Part shown: positions 40,576-49,088 of the stretch, piece after piece | Layout: every line of letters starts with the position of its first letter | Position numbering within the stretch: the stretch's first letter is position 1 | DNA from: Streptomyces sp. NBC_01431 | GTDB taxonomy: Bacteria > Actinomycetota > Actinomycetes > Streptomycetales > Streptomycetaceae | NCBI RefSeq assembly: GCF_036231355.1 | Contig: NZ_CP109496.1 | Coordinates: 5,580,001 to 5,644,000, forward strand | DNA: 64,000 bases | Direction: 5' to 3' | Notes under the pieces: generated by a model | What the model was told of the DNA's origin: nothing | Database searches by the model: none | What the model saw: the letters and a program-made list of their open reading frames with translations, nothing else | Position numbers and translations under genes: made by a program

Positions 40576-42258
40576 TTAGAGCGGGGCCTGCCAGGTCAGG
40601 GTCGTGCCCCGGATGCCGTCGTCGCGCATGCCGTTGTCCACAACGCTCAGCCGCACGCCGGGCCGCCCGTCGGGCAGTTCGGCCCCCGCGTCGATGACCA
40701 CCCGCACCGACGACACCCCGGCCCGGCGATGCGCAGCGGCCAGCGCGCCGCGCAGCGCGGCGATGAGCTGGGTGTCCACCGGCTCGGTGACCAGGGTGTC
40801 GACCGCTCCCTCGAAGCGCACCGAGGGCCGGAAGCCGAGCAGCGCGCCCGCGCCCGCTGTCTCGCGCAGGGCGCGGCCGCGCAGTGTCGCCGGGGCGTCG
40901 GCGGGCGGCTGCTGGAGGGCGAAGATCGCGGTGCGCACCTCCTGGATGGTCGAGTCGAGTTCGTCCACGGCCAGGGTGAGCGTCTCGTCCGTGTCGTCGG
41001 CCGCGGCCTTCTCGGCCCGGCGCCGGGTGGACTCCAGCATCATCTCGGTGGCGAACAGCCGCTGCACCACCAGGTCGTGCAGATCGCGTGCGATCCGGTC
41101 GCGGTCCTCGTACACCGCGAGCTGTTCACGATTGTGCTGGGCGTCGGCCAGTACGAGGGCGAGAGCCGCCTGCGAGGCGAACTGGGCGGCGAGCAGCCGG
41201 TCCACCTCCGAGTACGGGCGGGCTCCGCGCCGCCGGGGCAGGGCGAGGGTACCGATGAGCTTGCCGCCGCTCCGGAGGGGGAGCAGCATGCTGGGCCCGA
41301 ACCGGCTGCGTACGTGCGTGGTCATCCGCGCGTCGGTGGCCGAGTCCTCCACGAACACCGGCTCGCCGCCCAGGAGTTGGACCAGCACCGGCGAGCCCGG
41401 CTGGATCGTGGTGCCCACGATGTCGTCGGGATCGTCGGGCGCGGAGGCGGCGACGATCTCCATGCCGCCCGCCGCGGTCGGCTGGAGCACCACCCCGGCC
41501 GCCGCGTCCGCGAGCAGCCGGGCCCGCTCGGCCACCGTCGTCAGCGCGTTCGCCGCGGTGTCGCCGGTGAGCAGCGAGGTGGTGACGGCGGCGGCGCCCT
41601 CGATCCAGCGCTCCCGCAGCCGCACGGTCTCGTACAGCCGGGCGTTGCCGATGGCGATCCCGGCCTGCGAGGCGAGGACCCGCAGCAGCGCGAGGTCCTC
41701 CTCGGTGAAGGGCCCGCCGCGCTTCTCGGTGAGGTAGATGTTGCCGAAGACCTGGGTGTGCACCCGGATCGGTACGCCGAGGAAGGAGCGCATCGGCGGG
41801 TGGCCGGGCGGCACTCCGGCTGAGCGGGGGTCGGTGTTGAGATCGTCGAGCCGCAGCGGCCGCGGGTCGTGGATGAGGGCGCCGAGCAGACCGGTGCGAC
41901 CGTCGGGCAGTTTGCCGATCCGCTCGCGTTCGGCGTCGGTGAGGCCGGCCGTGAACAGGTCGGTGAGCCGGCCCCGCTCGGGGTCGATCACGCCGAGCGC
42001 GGCGTACCGCGCATCGGTCAGCTCGGTGGCCGTGTCCACGAGGTGCTGCAACGTGGTGCGCAGTTCGAGATCGGTGCCGACGTCGAGCACCGCTTCCAAA
42101 AGCGCGGGCAGACGCGGCACGGCGTCGGCCGCGCCCGCCGGGGTGGCGGGGGTGCGCGCGTCGGCCGGGTTTGTCGAGCGGGCCGGTCCGGGCCGCGCGG
42201 CCGGGGTGTCCGTACCGTCCGCGTCGGCCGTGCTGTCCGGGCTGTCCGCTTCAGTCAT
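40576..42258 (-). CDS. GAF-GAF sensor histidine kinase (DevS-like) with degenerate ATPase domain
   Basis: The 560-residue protein has an Ala/Pro-rich N-terminus, two GAF domains (about 55-190 with GVPIRVHTQVFGNIYL, and about 215-350), then the HisKA_3 dimerisation helix DRDRIARDLHDLVVQRLFA with the phospho-acceptor His. The C-terminal ATPase domain is short: the D-box appears as VVDNGMRDDG, but the protein ends 12 residues later, and the glycine-rich G-box expected after it is missing. It resembles the DevS/DosT redox and gas sensors, yet may not autophosphorylate. No response regulator gene is adjacent. I chose ATG 42258 over the GTG six codons upstream. Confidence 0.85.
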   Translation of the reverse strand: MTEADSPDSTADADGTDTPAARPGPARSTNPADARTPATPAGAADAVPRLPALLEAVLDVGTDLELRTTLQHLVDTATELTDARYAALGVIDPERGRLTDLFTAGLTDAERERIGKLPDGRTGLLGALIHDPRPLRLDDLNTDPRSAGVPPGHPPMRSFLGVPIRVHTQVFGNIYLTEKRGGPFTEEDLALLRVLASQAGIAIGNARLYETVRLRERWIEGAAAVTTSLLTGDTAANALTTVAERARLLADAAAGVVLQPTAAGGMEIVAASAPDDPDDIVGTTIQPGSPVLVQLLGGEPVFVEDSATDARMTTHVRSRFGPSMLLPLRSGGKLIGTLALPRRRGARPYSEVDRLLAAQFASQAALALVLADAQHNREQLAVYEDRDRIARDLHDLVVQRLFATEMMLESTRRRAEKAAADDTDETLTLAVDELDSTIQEVRTAIFALQQPPADAPATLRGRALRETAGAGALLGFRPSVRFEGAVDTLVTEPVDTQLIAALRGALAAAHRRAGVSSVRVVIDAGAELPDGRPGVRLSVVDNGMRDDGIRGTTLTWQAPL

Positions 42259-42315
42259 CCTTCGAGGATCCCTCACCGCGGCCGTTCGCCCCGGTCGGGG
42301 CCGGTTTCGTGTCCC

Positions 42316-43353
42316 TCACTCGGCCAGCGGGTCGAGGACCATGGGCTGGATGCTGCCCTCCAGCATCGCGCCGAGGCCCAGGATCGCGCACACGTCGGGC
42401 CGCTCCGCGATGTGCACCGGCATGCCCGTCGAGGTGCGCAGCATGTGGTCGAGGCCGGGCAGCAAAGCGCTGCCGCCGACCATCATGATCCCTCGCTCGG
42501 CGAGGTCGGCGACGAGATCGGGCGGGCAGTCCCGGAGCACCTTGCCGATGCCGTCGAGCACGGCGGTGAGCGGGGTGTGGATGGCGTCGCGTACGGCCGC
42601 GGTGTCGACCAGGACCGAGCGGGCGAGGCCGGTGGCGACATCGCGGCCGTGGATCTCGGTGGACGTGGGGCCCTGCGGGGTGAGGCCGTTGCCGCTCAGG
42701 GCCAGTTGCAGCGGGCGCATGGACTGGCTCGGCAGCATCAGTTCGTGGTGCTGGCGCAGGTGCTGGATGACCGCGTGGTCGATGGCCTCGCCGCCGACCG
42801 GGATGCGTACGGCCGTCACGATCGCGCCCAGCGAGAGCACCGCGATCTGGGTGGTGGCCGCGCCGCACACCATGATCATGGTGGCGGTGGGCTGCTCCAC
42901 CGGGAGTCCGCAGCCGACGGCGGCCGCGATCAGGGTGTCGACCAGCTCGACCCGGCGGGCGCCAAGACCCACCAGCGTCTCCACCGCGGCGCGCTGGGCG
43001 AGCGGGTCGCTGTTGTGCGGGGTGCACGCGGCGGCGCGCAGCCGCGGCTTGCGGCGCAACTGGCGGCGCAGCTTCTCGCCGAGCAGGTGGCGGAGCATGC
43101 GCCGGGCCATCTCGATGTCGACGACCGTGCCGCCGGACACCGGGCGGGCCACCCGGATGTACTCGGGGGTGCGGCCCGTCATCTGTTCGGCGAAGGCGCC
43201 GACCGCGATCAGGGCGCCAGTACGGGTGTTGACGGCGGCCACGCTCGGCTCGTCCACGACGAGCCCGGCACCCTTGATGTAGACGCGGGTCCTGGCGGCC
43301 CCGAGGTCGACGGCTACATGGCAACGGCGCAACTGCTCAAGACTGACGGTCAC
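42316..43353 (-). CDS. mbl: MreB-like cytoskeletal protein Mbl
   Basis: The 345-residue actin-fold protein has the phosphate-1 motif VAVDLGAARTRVYIKG, the middle motif MVCGAATTQIAVLSLGAIV and the adenosine motif GIMMVGGSALLPGLD. The N-terminus is typical of MreB/Mbl. It diverges from canonical MreB in several places (CGAATTQ for DIGGGTT), as does Streptomyces Mbl, which acts in spore wall formation rather than vegetative growth. The gene is monocistronic or first of an operon with the GAF kinase 57 bp downstream. The start is GTG 43353 with GGGAGG 7 bp before it. Confidence 0.88.
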   Translation of the reverse strand: MTVSLEQLRRCHVAVDLGAARTRVYIKGAGLVVDEPSVAAVNTRTGALIAVGAFAEQMTGRTPEYIRVARPVSGGTVVDIEMARRMLRHLLGEKLRRQLRRKPRLRAAACTPHNSDPLAQRAAVETLVGLGARRVELVDTLIAAAVGCGLPVEQPTATMIMVCGAATTQIAVLSLGAIVTAVRIPVGGEAIDHAVIQHLRQHHELMLPSQSMRPLQLALSGNGLTPQGPTSTEIHGRDVATGLARSVLVDTAAVRDAIHTPLTAVLDGIGKVLRDCPPDLVADLAERGIMMVGGSALLPGLDHMLRTSTGMPVHIAERPDVCAILGLGAMLEGSIQPMVLDPLAE

Positions 43354-43514
43354 GGCGGATCCTCCCGAGAGCGGTACTTAATTCGCATCATGGGATGGCG
43401 CGGGGGCGTGCGCGCGCTGGGATGCGCCGCTCGGGGAGACGGAGCCCGGCGACCAGCCGGACAGGGGATCGCGGCAGGCCAACGCCCCTCCGGTCGGCCC
43501 TGGCCGGCGGTGGC

Positions 43515-44096
43515 TCAGGAGCGGTCGCCGCCCGGCAGGAGACGCTGGAGCAGACCCCAGGAGAACTCCGCCACACACTCCCGTCCGCCAGGCAGGGTGA
43601 GGGCCAGCTGCCAGCGCGTCGGCGCCGAGCCCTCCATCGGCCGAGCCGGGGGGAAGGCCCGTGCCACCTCGTCCACCGTGCACGACCAGGGCCGCAGATC
43701 CGCCTCCCCGCGCAGCTCGGGACCCGGTATGCCGGGGGCTCTGACCAGCCATTCGTTCCACACCGCGCCGCCGGGCCCGGCCAGCACCTCGAACCGCAGC
43801 CCCGGCCAGAGCGGCACGGGCCACAGGTGTGCCTCGCAGTCCAGATCCCCGATCCTGCGCGGAACGACCGCTTCCGGGGCCCCGAGCACCGAGCGGTAGC
43901 GGGACAGGGCGCCGCGCGAACGGGACGACCGGAGCATCGCCTGCCAGCGTTTGTTGGCCTCGCGCATGTCGGCCACCGAAGCGCCCAGCTCCTGGCGGGC
44001 GTCCTCGACGAGCCCCGGCTGGTGGTCGCCCATTCGCCGCAGCAGCACGAGTTGGAAGTCCAGCGGACCGAACGGCCGCGTCACGGTTTCCGTCAT
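43515..44096 (-). CDS. Conserved hypothetical protein next to mbl
   Basis: I do not recognise a domain. The 193-residue protein is soluble, with a predicted helical N-terminal half (LDFQLVLLRRMGDHQPGLVE, then REANKRWQAMLRSSRSRG) and a beta-rich C-terminal half with many Trp (RWQLALTLPGGRECVAEFSW). Codon use is normal for the genome. ATG 44096 is preferred because GGCAGG lies at proper distance; an in-frame ATG 3 codons upstream has no spacing. It lies upstream of mbl on the same strand, 161 bp away. Confidence 0.65.
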   Translation of the reverse strand: MTETVTRPFGPLDFQLVLLRRMGDHQPGLVEDARQELGASVADMREANKRWQAMLRSSRSRGALSRYRSVLGAPEAVVPRRIGDLDCEAHLWPVPLWPGLRFEVLAGPGGAVWNEWLVRAPGIPGPELRGEADLRPWSCTVDEVARAFPPARPMEGSAPTRWQLALTLPGGRECVAEFSWGLLQRLLPGGDRS

Positions 44097-44243
44097 GACG
44101 TCCATCCTGCCCGGCCCCACTGACAACGCCCCGGTCCATGGCGATTCGTCACGCCACCACGCCACGAAAGTTGACCTTCCACACAGGATCCACACACCTC
44201 GGGCCCCTTTTCCATGCCGACCGCCGCATAGCCTCCCTGGGCC

Positions 44244-44972
44244 ATGGATTACTGCCACTCCTGCCAACGGCACCTCAACGGCGCCCTGGCTTGTGCCGGA
44301 TGCGGAACCCCCGCGGAGCAGCTCTGGCGCGCACCCGAGGACGAGCTCCTGGTGTACGCCGGTGCCGCTTCCGGCGCGGGCCGTGCGGAGGTGCTCGCAC
44401 CCTCCGGCCACAGGCGTGCCCGCAAGGGGCGGCGGGCGCGGCGCGGACGCGGGCGGGTGGTCGTCTTCGGTGCGGCCGGTCTGGTGCTGGTGGCCGGTGC
44501 CGTGGGGCTCGTGCAGATGGCGACGCAGCCCTCGGGCGACGACCGGGCGTCCGCGGTGCGGCAGGACCAGACGATCTCCGATCCTCAGCCGCTGCCGTCG
44601 GGCAGCGCGGTGGCGGTGCCGGTCAAACCGTCGGGCAAGCCGGTGGCCGCGCGGGGGCGGAAGCGGGGTTCCGAGTCGGACTCCGGCTCGGCGTCGGGTT
44701 CGGCTTCGGGTGGCTCCGCGAGGCCCGGTGGGTCCGGCGTCGGCGAGGCCGACCCGCGCAAGAACGGTTCAGCGGCCGGGGCTTCCGACCCGGCTTCGCC
44801 CGGCCCCGGGCCCTCCGGGTCGGCCGCGCCCGCGTCGCCGGGGCCGTCCGGGGCGCCCGCTCCGGGTGGGCCCGGGTCCTCCGGGGCGCCCTCGACGGCT
44901 CCGGCGCCCCCGCCGCCTCCGGCGCCCAAGCCGACGAAGACCTGCACGCCGTTCCTGTTCTGGTGCGTCTGA
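44244..44972 (+). CDS. Zinc-ribbon membrane protein with Pro/Ser/Gly-rich tail
   Basis: The 242-residue protein begins with two CxxC pairs (YCHSCQ and CAGCG), a zinc ribbon. A very basic stretch (RRARKGRRARRGRG) precedes one membrane helix (VVVFGAAGLVLVAGAVGLVQ). The remaining 150 residues are low-complexity Ser/Gly/Pro/Ala, ending with TCTPFLFWCV. The terminal pair of Cys around aromatic residues is a motif I have seen at the end of several Streptomyces membrane proteins; its role is unknown. The N-terminus would be inside and the tail outside. No function can be given. Confidence 0.72.
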   Translation: MDYCHSCQRHLNGALACAGCGTPAEQLWRAPEDELLVYAGAASGAGRAEVLAPSGHRRARKGRRARRGRGRVVVFGAAGLVLVAGAVGLVQMATQPSGDDRASAVRQDQTISDPQPLPSGSAVAVPVKPSGKPVAARGRKRGSESDSGSASGSASGGSARPGGSGVGEADPRKNGSAAGASDPASPGPGPSGSAAPASPGPSGAPAPGGPGSSGAPSTAPAPPPPPAPKPTKTCTPFLFWCV

Positions 44973-45119
44973 TTCTGGTGCGTCTGACCCACCGCTGCCT
45001 GGAGCCCCGCCCCGGACCCCCGCTCCCCGAACGCCGGAGGAGCTGAATCGAGCCGTCGGCACCGCAAGGACGCCGGGCACCCGCCCTCAGCGGGCGGGCA
45101 CAGCGGGCGGCGCCCGCGC

Positions 45120-46067
45120 TCAGCGCCGCAGCAGCGTCTCCCGCCGCATGTGCGACAGCTTCTCCGGGTTGCGTACCGCGTACAGACCACTGATCAGGCC
45201 GTCCTCGATGCGGACCGCCACCACCGTGTCCAGCTCGCCGTCAAGCCGGATGATCAGTGCCGGGTAGGCGTTGACCTGGGCCGGGTGCAGGGAGACCGCG
45301 GTGACCCTGCCAAGTCCCGCGGTCAGCAGGCGGGACACCTTGTCGGCGCCCACGATCGGACGCAGGACGGCCTGCTTGATTCCGCCGCCGTCGCCCAGGA
45401 GGACGACGTCCGGCGCGAGGATGTCGAGCAGGCCCTGGATGTCCCCGGTTTCGGTCGCCCGTCGGAACGCGTCGAGCGCGTCCCGCGTCTCGGTCGGGGA
45501 AGCGTTCCCGCGCGGTCGGCGGGCCGCCACGTGCGCCCGTGCCCGGTGGGCGATCTGGCGGACCGCGGCCGGGCTCTTCCCGACGGCCTCGGCGATCTCG
45601 TCGTACTCCACGTCGAACACCTCGCGCAGCACGAACACCGCCCGCTCGGTCGGCGCGAGCGTCTCCATCACGAGCAGCATCGCCATCGAAACGCTGTCGG
45701 CCAGTTCGACGTCCTCGGCCACGTCGGGCGCGGTGAGCAGCGGTTCGGGCAGCCAGGTGCCGACGTAGGACTCCTTGCGGCGGCCGAGCGTGCGCAGTCG
45801 GCTCAGCGCCTGGCGCGTGGTGATCCGGACCAGGTACGCGCGCTGGTCCCGCACCTCGGCGAGATCCACGCCCGCCCACCTGAGCCAGGTCTCCTGGAGG
45901 ACGTCCTCCGCGTCGGCGGCCGAGCCGAGCATCTCGTAGGCGACGGTGAACAGCAGGTTGCGGTGGGCGACGAACGCCTCGGTGGCCGGGTCCGGGCGCC
46001 CGGCACCCGCGAGCCGTCCCCCCAACTCCTCGGTGTTCTCGAAGCGTTCGTCCCGCTCGCTGCTCAC
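45120..46067 (-). CDS. sigJ: ECF41-family sigma factor with SnoaL-like C-terminal domain
   Basis: The 315-residue sigma factor has region 2 (HRNLLFTVAYEMLGSAADAEDVLQETWLRW), the conserved linker WLPEPLL, region 4 (YDEIAEAVGKSPAAVRQIAHRA), and then a SnoaL/NTF2-like domain of about 110 residues. The two ECF41 motifs are present: DGGG at 226-229 and NPEKL at 300-304 (family NPDKL). In this family the extension replaces an anti-sigma factor. It starts at GTG 46067 with AGGAG 6 bp upstream; an upstream open frame is not coding. It is divergent from a carboxymuconolactone decarboxylase gene, the standard ECF41 partner. The sigJ symbol follows common naming. Confidence 0.92.
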   Translation of the reverse strand: MSSERDERFENTEELGGRLAGAGRPDPATEAFVAHRNLLFTVAYEMLGSAADAEDVLQETWLRWAGVDLAEVRDQRAYLVRITTRQALSRLRTLGRRKESYVGTWLPEPLLTAPDVAEDVELADSVSMAMLLVMETLAPTERAVFVLREVFDVEYDEIAEAVGKSPAAVRQIAHRARAHVAARRPRGNASPTETRDALDAFRRATETGDIQGLLDILAPDVVLLGDGGGIKQAVLRPIVGADKVSRLLTAGLGRVTAVSLHPAQVNAYPALIIRLDGELDTVVAVRIEDGLISGLYAVRNPEKLSHMRRETLLRR

Positions 46068-46111
46068 CGGCTGCTCCTGCCTGTCCGCTCCCGACCGTTT
46101 CACGCGCACAA

Positions 46112-46138
46112 GACGCCGCTCACCGCGGTTCTGTGACA
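46112..46138 (-). promoter_or_regulatory. ECF41-type promoter of the sigma factor gene
   Basis: On the minus strand TGTCACA (46138-46132) is followed by exactly 16 bp and CGTC (46115-46112). This is the published ECF41 promoter consensus, matching at every defined position, and lies about 45 bp before the sigma gene's GTG. It indicates autoregulation. Confidence 0.85.
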
Positions 46139-46172
46139 CCCGTGGGCGATGGCCTACGTCACACGGCCGTGC

Positions 46173-46199
46173 TGTCACAGCGAGCGGGGCGGCGGCATC
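46173..46199 (+). promoter_or_regulatory. ECF41-type promoter of the carboxymuconolactone decarboxylase gene
   Basis: On the plus strand TGTCACA (46173-46179) is followed by 16 bp and CATC (46196-46199), one base off the CGTC consensus. It faces the decarboxylase gene (ATG at 46255) and mirrors the sigma factor's own promoter. Confidence 0.75.
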
Positions 46200-46254
46200 T
46201 CTTGTGCATCCAGCGCAGCTCATCCAGCGCACGATCACGAGTGAGGACGAAGCC

Positions 46255-46740
46255 ATGGACGCCCGATTCAACATGTTCGAGAACGAGACCGCCGCCAAGT
46301 TCGGCAAGCGGTTCGCCAACGCGGGGCTGGTCATCCACCAGTCGTCCCTGCCGGCGGCCACGCGGGAGCTGGTCTCGCTGCGCGCCAGCCAGATCAACGG
46401 CTGCGGCTGGTGCATCGACGCGCACACCAAGGAGGCCGCGGCCGCCGGTGAGACCACGGTCCGCCTGCACCTGGTCGCCGCCTGGCGCGAGGCCACCGTC
46501 TTCACCGAGGCGGAGCAGGCCGCGCTCGCGCTCGCGGAAGAGGGCACCCGGCTCGCCGACGCGGGCCAGGGCGTGTCCGACGAGACCTGGGCCCAGGTGC
46601 GCAAGCACTACGACGACGACCAGATCGCCGCGCTGGTCGCCCTGGTCGCGCTGATCAACGCGGCCAACCGGCTCGCCGTGATCGTGCACCAGAAGGGCGG
46701 GTCCTACGAGCCCGGCATGTTCGCCGCCGCGTTCAACTGA
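46255..46740 (+). CDS. Carboxymuconolactone decarboxylase/AhpD-family protein
   Basis: The 161-residue all-helical protein has the AhpD-type redox pair Cys50-GW-Cys53 with His57 (INGCGWCIDAHTKEA), and so is expected to act as a peroxidase-type or disulfide-exchange protein instead of a true decarboxylase. It is divergent from the ECF41 sigma factor and has a matching promoter, so it is the likely main target. This pairing is characteristic of ECF41 across actinobacteria. A reasonable ribosome site (GAGGACG) precedes the ATG. Confidence 0.93.
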   Translation: MDARFNMFENETAAKFGKRFANAGLVIHQSSLPAATRELVSLRASQINGCGWCIDAHTKEAAAAGETTVRLHLVAAWREATVFTEAEQAALALAEEGTRLADAGQGVSDETWAQVRKHYDDDQIAALVALVALINAANRLAVIVHQKGGSYEPGMFAAAFN

Positions 46741-46788
46741 GTCGCCGCACTCAGTTGATCCACCGCCGCCGCTGGGAGCCGCGTGTTC

Positions 46789-47214
46789 CTACGCGGCTCC
46801 CAGCATCCGCCGCAGCAGATCCCGCAGTACCGTCCGCTCCTGCGCCGACAGTTCCGCCAGCGGCTCCCGGGCGAAGTCCAGGGAGTCGCGCAGGCGGGTG
46901 GCCGTGGTGAGGCCCTCGGGGGTGGGGGCGGCCAGTTTCACGCGGCGGTCCGCCGCGTCGGGGCGGCGTTCCACCAGGCCCCGGGCTTCGAGGCGGTCGA
47001 CGATGCCCGTGATGTTCGACGGCTCGCACTTCAGCTTCTGGGCGACCTGCCGCATCGGCATCGGTTCGAGGGCGAGCAGACCGAGAACCCGGGCCTGGGC
47101 GCCGGTGAGGGAGTGCTCGGCGGCGGCCCGCTCGTACTCCTCGTAGTAGCGGCCGACGACCGTGCCGATCAGCTCCACGACTTCGAGGCTCAGGGGATCC
47201 ATTCGGGGGGTCAT
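46789..47214 (-). CDS. MarR-family transcriptional regulator
   Basis: The 141-residue protein has a winged helix with SLTGAQARVLGLLAL, the recognition region VAQKLKCEPSNITGIVDRLE, and the wing RRPDAADRRVKLAAPTPEG. One Cys lies at the start of the recognition helix (LKCEPSN), which could make DNA binding redox-sensitive; the N-terminal Cys of OhrR is absent. It is divergent from the NADP oxidoreductase gene with 132 bp between, where a TTGA-N5-TCAA palindrome lies. It probably controls that gene and itself. Confidence 0.92.
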   Translation of the reverse strand: MTPRMDPLSLEVVELIGTVVGRYYEEYERAAAEHSLTGAQARVLGLLALEPMPMRQVAQKLKCEPSNITGIVDRLEARGLVERRPDAADRRVKLAAPTPEGLTTATRLRDSLDFAREPLAELSAQERTVLRDLLRRMLGAA

Positions 47215-47236
47215 GTCCTTCAGAGTACCCAGTTAC

Positions 47237-47249
47237 TTGACAATCTCAA
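47237..47249. promoter_or_regulatory. Candidate MarR operator
   Basis: TTGA-CAATC-TCAA is a short inverted repeat in an AT-rich patch 23 bp upstream of the marR start and about 100 bp upstream of the oxidoreductase start. Its position suits autorepression. Identity as the operator is inferred. Confidence 0.4.
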
Positions 47250-47346
47250 ATATCCAGGAGCATGGTTCTTTCAGTACCTGAAGCATCGACCCGATGCCGT
47301 TCGGGTACCCGATCGATATGTCTGTGCCCGCAGGAGGACGCACCCC

Positions 47347-48369
47347 ATGGCCACCTCACTTCCCGCCACCAGCCGTGAATGGCACCTCGTCGCCCGCCCG
47401 AACGGCTGGCCCGTGCCGTCCGACTTCGCGCTGCGGGAGACCCCCGTCGCCGAGCCCGCCCCCGGCCGGATCCTGGTCCGCAACCTCTTCATGTCGGTCG
47501 ACCCGTACATGCGTGGCCGGATGAACGACGTGAAGTCGTACACCCCCCCGTTCCAGCTCGACCGCCCCATGGACGGCGGCGCCGTCGGTGAGGTCGTGGC
47601 CTCGAACGACGACCGGTTCGCCGTCGGCGACCACGTCCTGCACTTCCTGGGCTGGCGCGAGTACGCCGATGTCGAGGCGCAGCACGCCACCAAGGTCGAC
47701 GGCGAGCTCGCCCCGCTCTCCGCCTACCTCGGTGTCCTCGGCATGCCGGGCCTCACCGCGTACGCGGGTCTCCTGGAGGTCGCCTCCTTCAAGGAGGGCG
47801 ACGCGGTGTTCGTCTCCGGCGCGGCCGGCGCGGTCGGCAGCCAGGTGGGCCAGATCGCCCGGCTCAAGGGCGCCTCGCGGGTCATCGGCTCGGCCGGTTC
47901 CGACGAGAAGGTCAAGTGGCTGGTGGAGGAGCTCGGCTTCGACGCCGCGTTCAACTACAAGAAGGGCCCGGTCCTGGAGCAGCTGCGCAAGGCCGCCCCC
48001 GACGGCATCGACGTCTACTTCGACAACGTCGGCGGCGAGCACCTGGAAGCGGCCATCTCCACGCTCAACGTGCACGGGCGCGCCACCATCTGCGGCATGA
48101 TCGCGGCCTACAACGACACCGAGCCCACCCCGGGCCCGCGCAACATGGCCATGATCATCGGCAAGCGGCTCCAGCTCAAGGGCGTCCTGGTCGGCGACCA
48201 CTACGGCATGCAGCAGCAGTTCGTCGGTGAGGTCGCCGGCTGGCTGGCCTCGGGTGAGCTCAAGTACAGCGAGACCGTCGTCGACGGCATCGAGAACGGC
48301 GTCGACGCCTTCATCGGCATGCTGCGCGGCGAGAACACCGGAAAGATGGTCGTCTCCCTCGGCAAGTAG
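47347..48369 (+). CDS. NADP-dependent oxidoreductase (zinc-independent MDR / leukotriene B4 dehydrogenase-like)
   Basis: The 340-residue medium-chain reductase starts at the ATG after CAGGAGG. It has VRNLFMSVDPYMRGRM early, the cofactor motif VFVSGAAGAVGSQVGQIARL, and YFDNVGGEHLEAAI and ICGMIAAYND later; this pattern is that of the prostaglandin/leukotriene reductase and curcumin reductase (CurA) group, which reduce enones with NADPH. Zinc ligands are absent. It is divergent from a MarR gene likely to respond to reactive enones or phenols. Confidence 0.92.
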   Translation: MATSLPATSREWHLVARPNGWPVPSDFALRETPVAEPAPGRILVRNLFMSVDPYMRGRMNDVKSYTPPFQLDRPMDGGAVGEVVASNDDRFAVGDHVLHFLGWREYADVEAQHATKVDGELAPLSAYLGVLGMPGLTAYAGLLEVASFKEGDAVFVSGAAGAVGSQVGQIARLKGASRVIGSAGSDEKVKWLVEELGFDAAFNYKKGPVLEQLRKAAPDGIDVYFDNVGGEHLEAAISTLNVHGRATICGMIAAYNDTEPTPGPRNMAMIIGKRLQLKGVLVGDHYGMQQQFVGEVAGWLASGELKYSETVVDGIENGVDAFIGMLRGENTGKMVVSLGK

Positions 48370-48402
48370 AGGTTGGCCGCTGGGGTGACCCATCGCACAC
48401 TC

Positions 48403-48460
48403 CGCCTCACGGTTTCCGCGATCCGATAAGGTTTTTCCACATCCCGGCGGCCGTGAGGCG
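48403..48460. repeat. 10-bp inverted repeat upstream of ohr
   Basis: CGCCTCACGG (48403-48412) and CCGTGAGGCG (48451-48460) are exact complements 38 bp apart. They flank an AT-richer core with GATAAGGTTTTTCC, which may contain the ohr promoter. They could be operator arms or an RNA stem. Confidence 0.6.
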
Positions 48461-48494
48461 CGAGCGGCCCCGAACCCAGGAGGAGCACCCCAGC

Positions 48495-48920
48495 ATGTCC
48501 ATCCAGAAGTCCGAGGTTCTCTACACCGCCGTCGCCACCGCCGAGAACGGCCGCGACGGCCGCGTCTCCACCGATGACGGCCGGCTGGACGTCGTCGTCA
48601 ACCCGCCGAAGGAGATGGGCGGCAACGGCGCCGGCACCAACCCGGAGCAGCTGTTCGCCGCCGGTTACAGCGCCTGCTTCCAGGGCGCCCTCGGTGTCGT
48701 GGCCCGCAACGAGAAGGCCGACATCTCCGGCTCGACCGTCACCGCGCACGTCGGTATCGGCAAGAACGACGAAGGCTTCGGCATCTACGTCGAGATCACC
48801 GCGAACATACCGAACGTGGACCGGGCCACCGCCCAGGACCTGATCGAGAAGGCCCACCAGGTCTGCCCGTACTCCAAGGCGACCCGCGGCAACATCACGG
48901 TGACTCTCGCGGTCGCCTGA
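48495..48920 (+). CDS. ohr: Organic hydroperoxide resistance protein Ohr
   Basis: The 141-residue OsmC/Ohr peroxidase reduces organic hydroperoxides with a lipoyl-type reductant. The two redox Cys are Cys61 (AAGYSACFQGAL) and Cys124 (HQVCPYSKATRGN), with the conserved GTNPEQLFAAG between. ATG 48495 follows CAGGAGGAG; the frame is open 14 codons further up but lacks homology. It is 125 bp downstream of the oxidoreductase, both suited to electrophile or peroxide stress. Confidence 0.96.
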   Translation: MSIQKSEVLYTAVATAENGRDGRVSTDDGRLDVVVNPPKEMGGNGAGTNPEQLFAAGYSACFQGALGVVARNEKADISGSTVTAHVGIGKNDEGFGIYVEITANIPNVDRATAQDLIEKAHQVCPYSKATRGNITVTLAVA

Positions 48921-49088
48921 GCAGCACCCCGGTAAGGGCCGCGCCCGGCGGGGCGCGGCCCTTTGCCGTGCCGGGCCTCCCGCCAGGCGACGCCGCGCCG
49001 CTTCGTCGGGCCGCCGCTGGTCACGCCGCGCCACATCGCCCGGCCGAACCGCTACGCCGCACCCGGCCGCTTTGCCAAGCTGGTGCGC

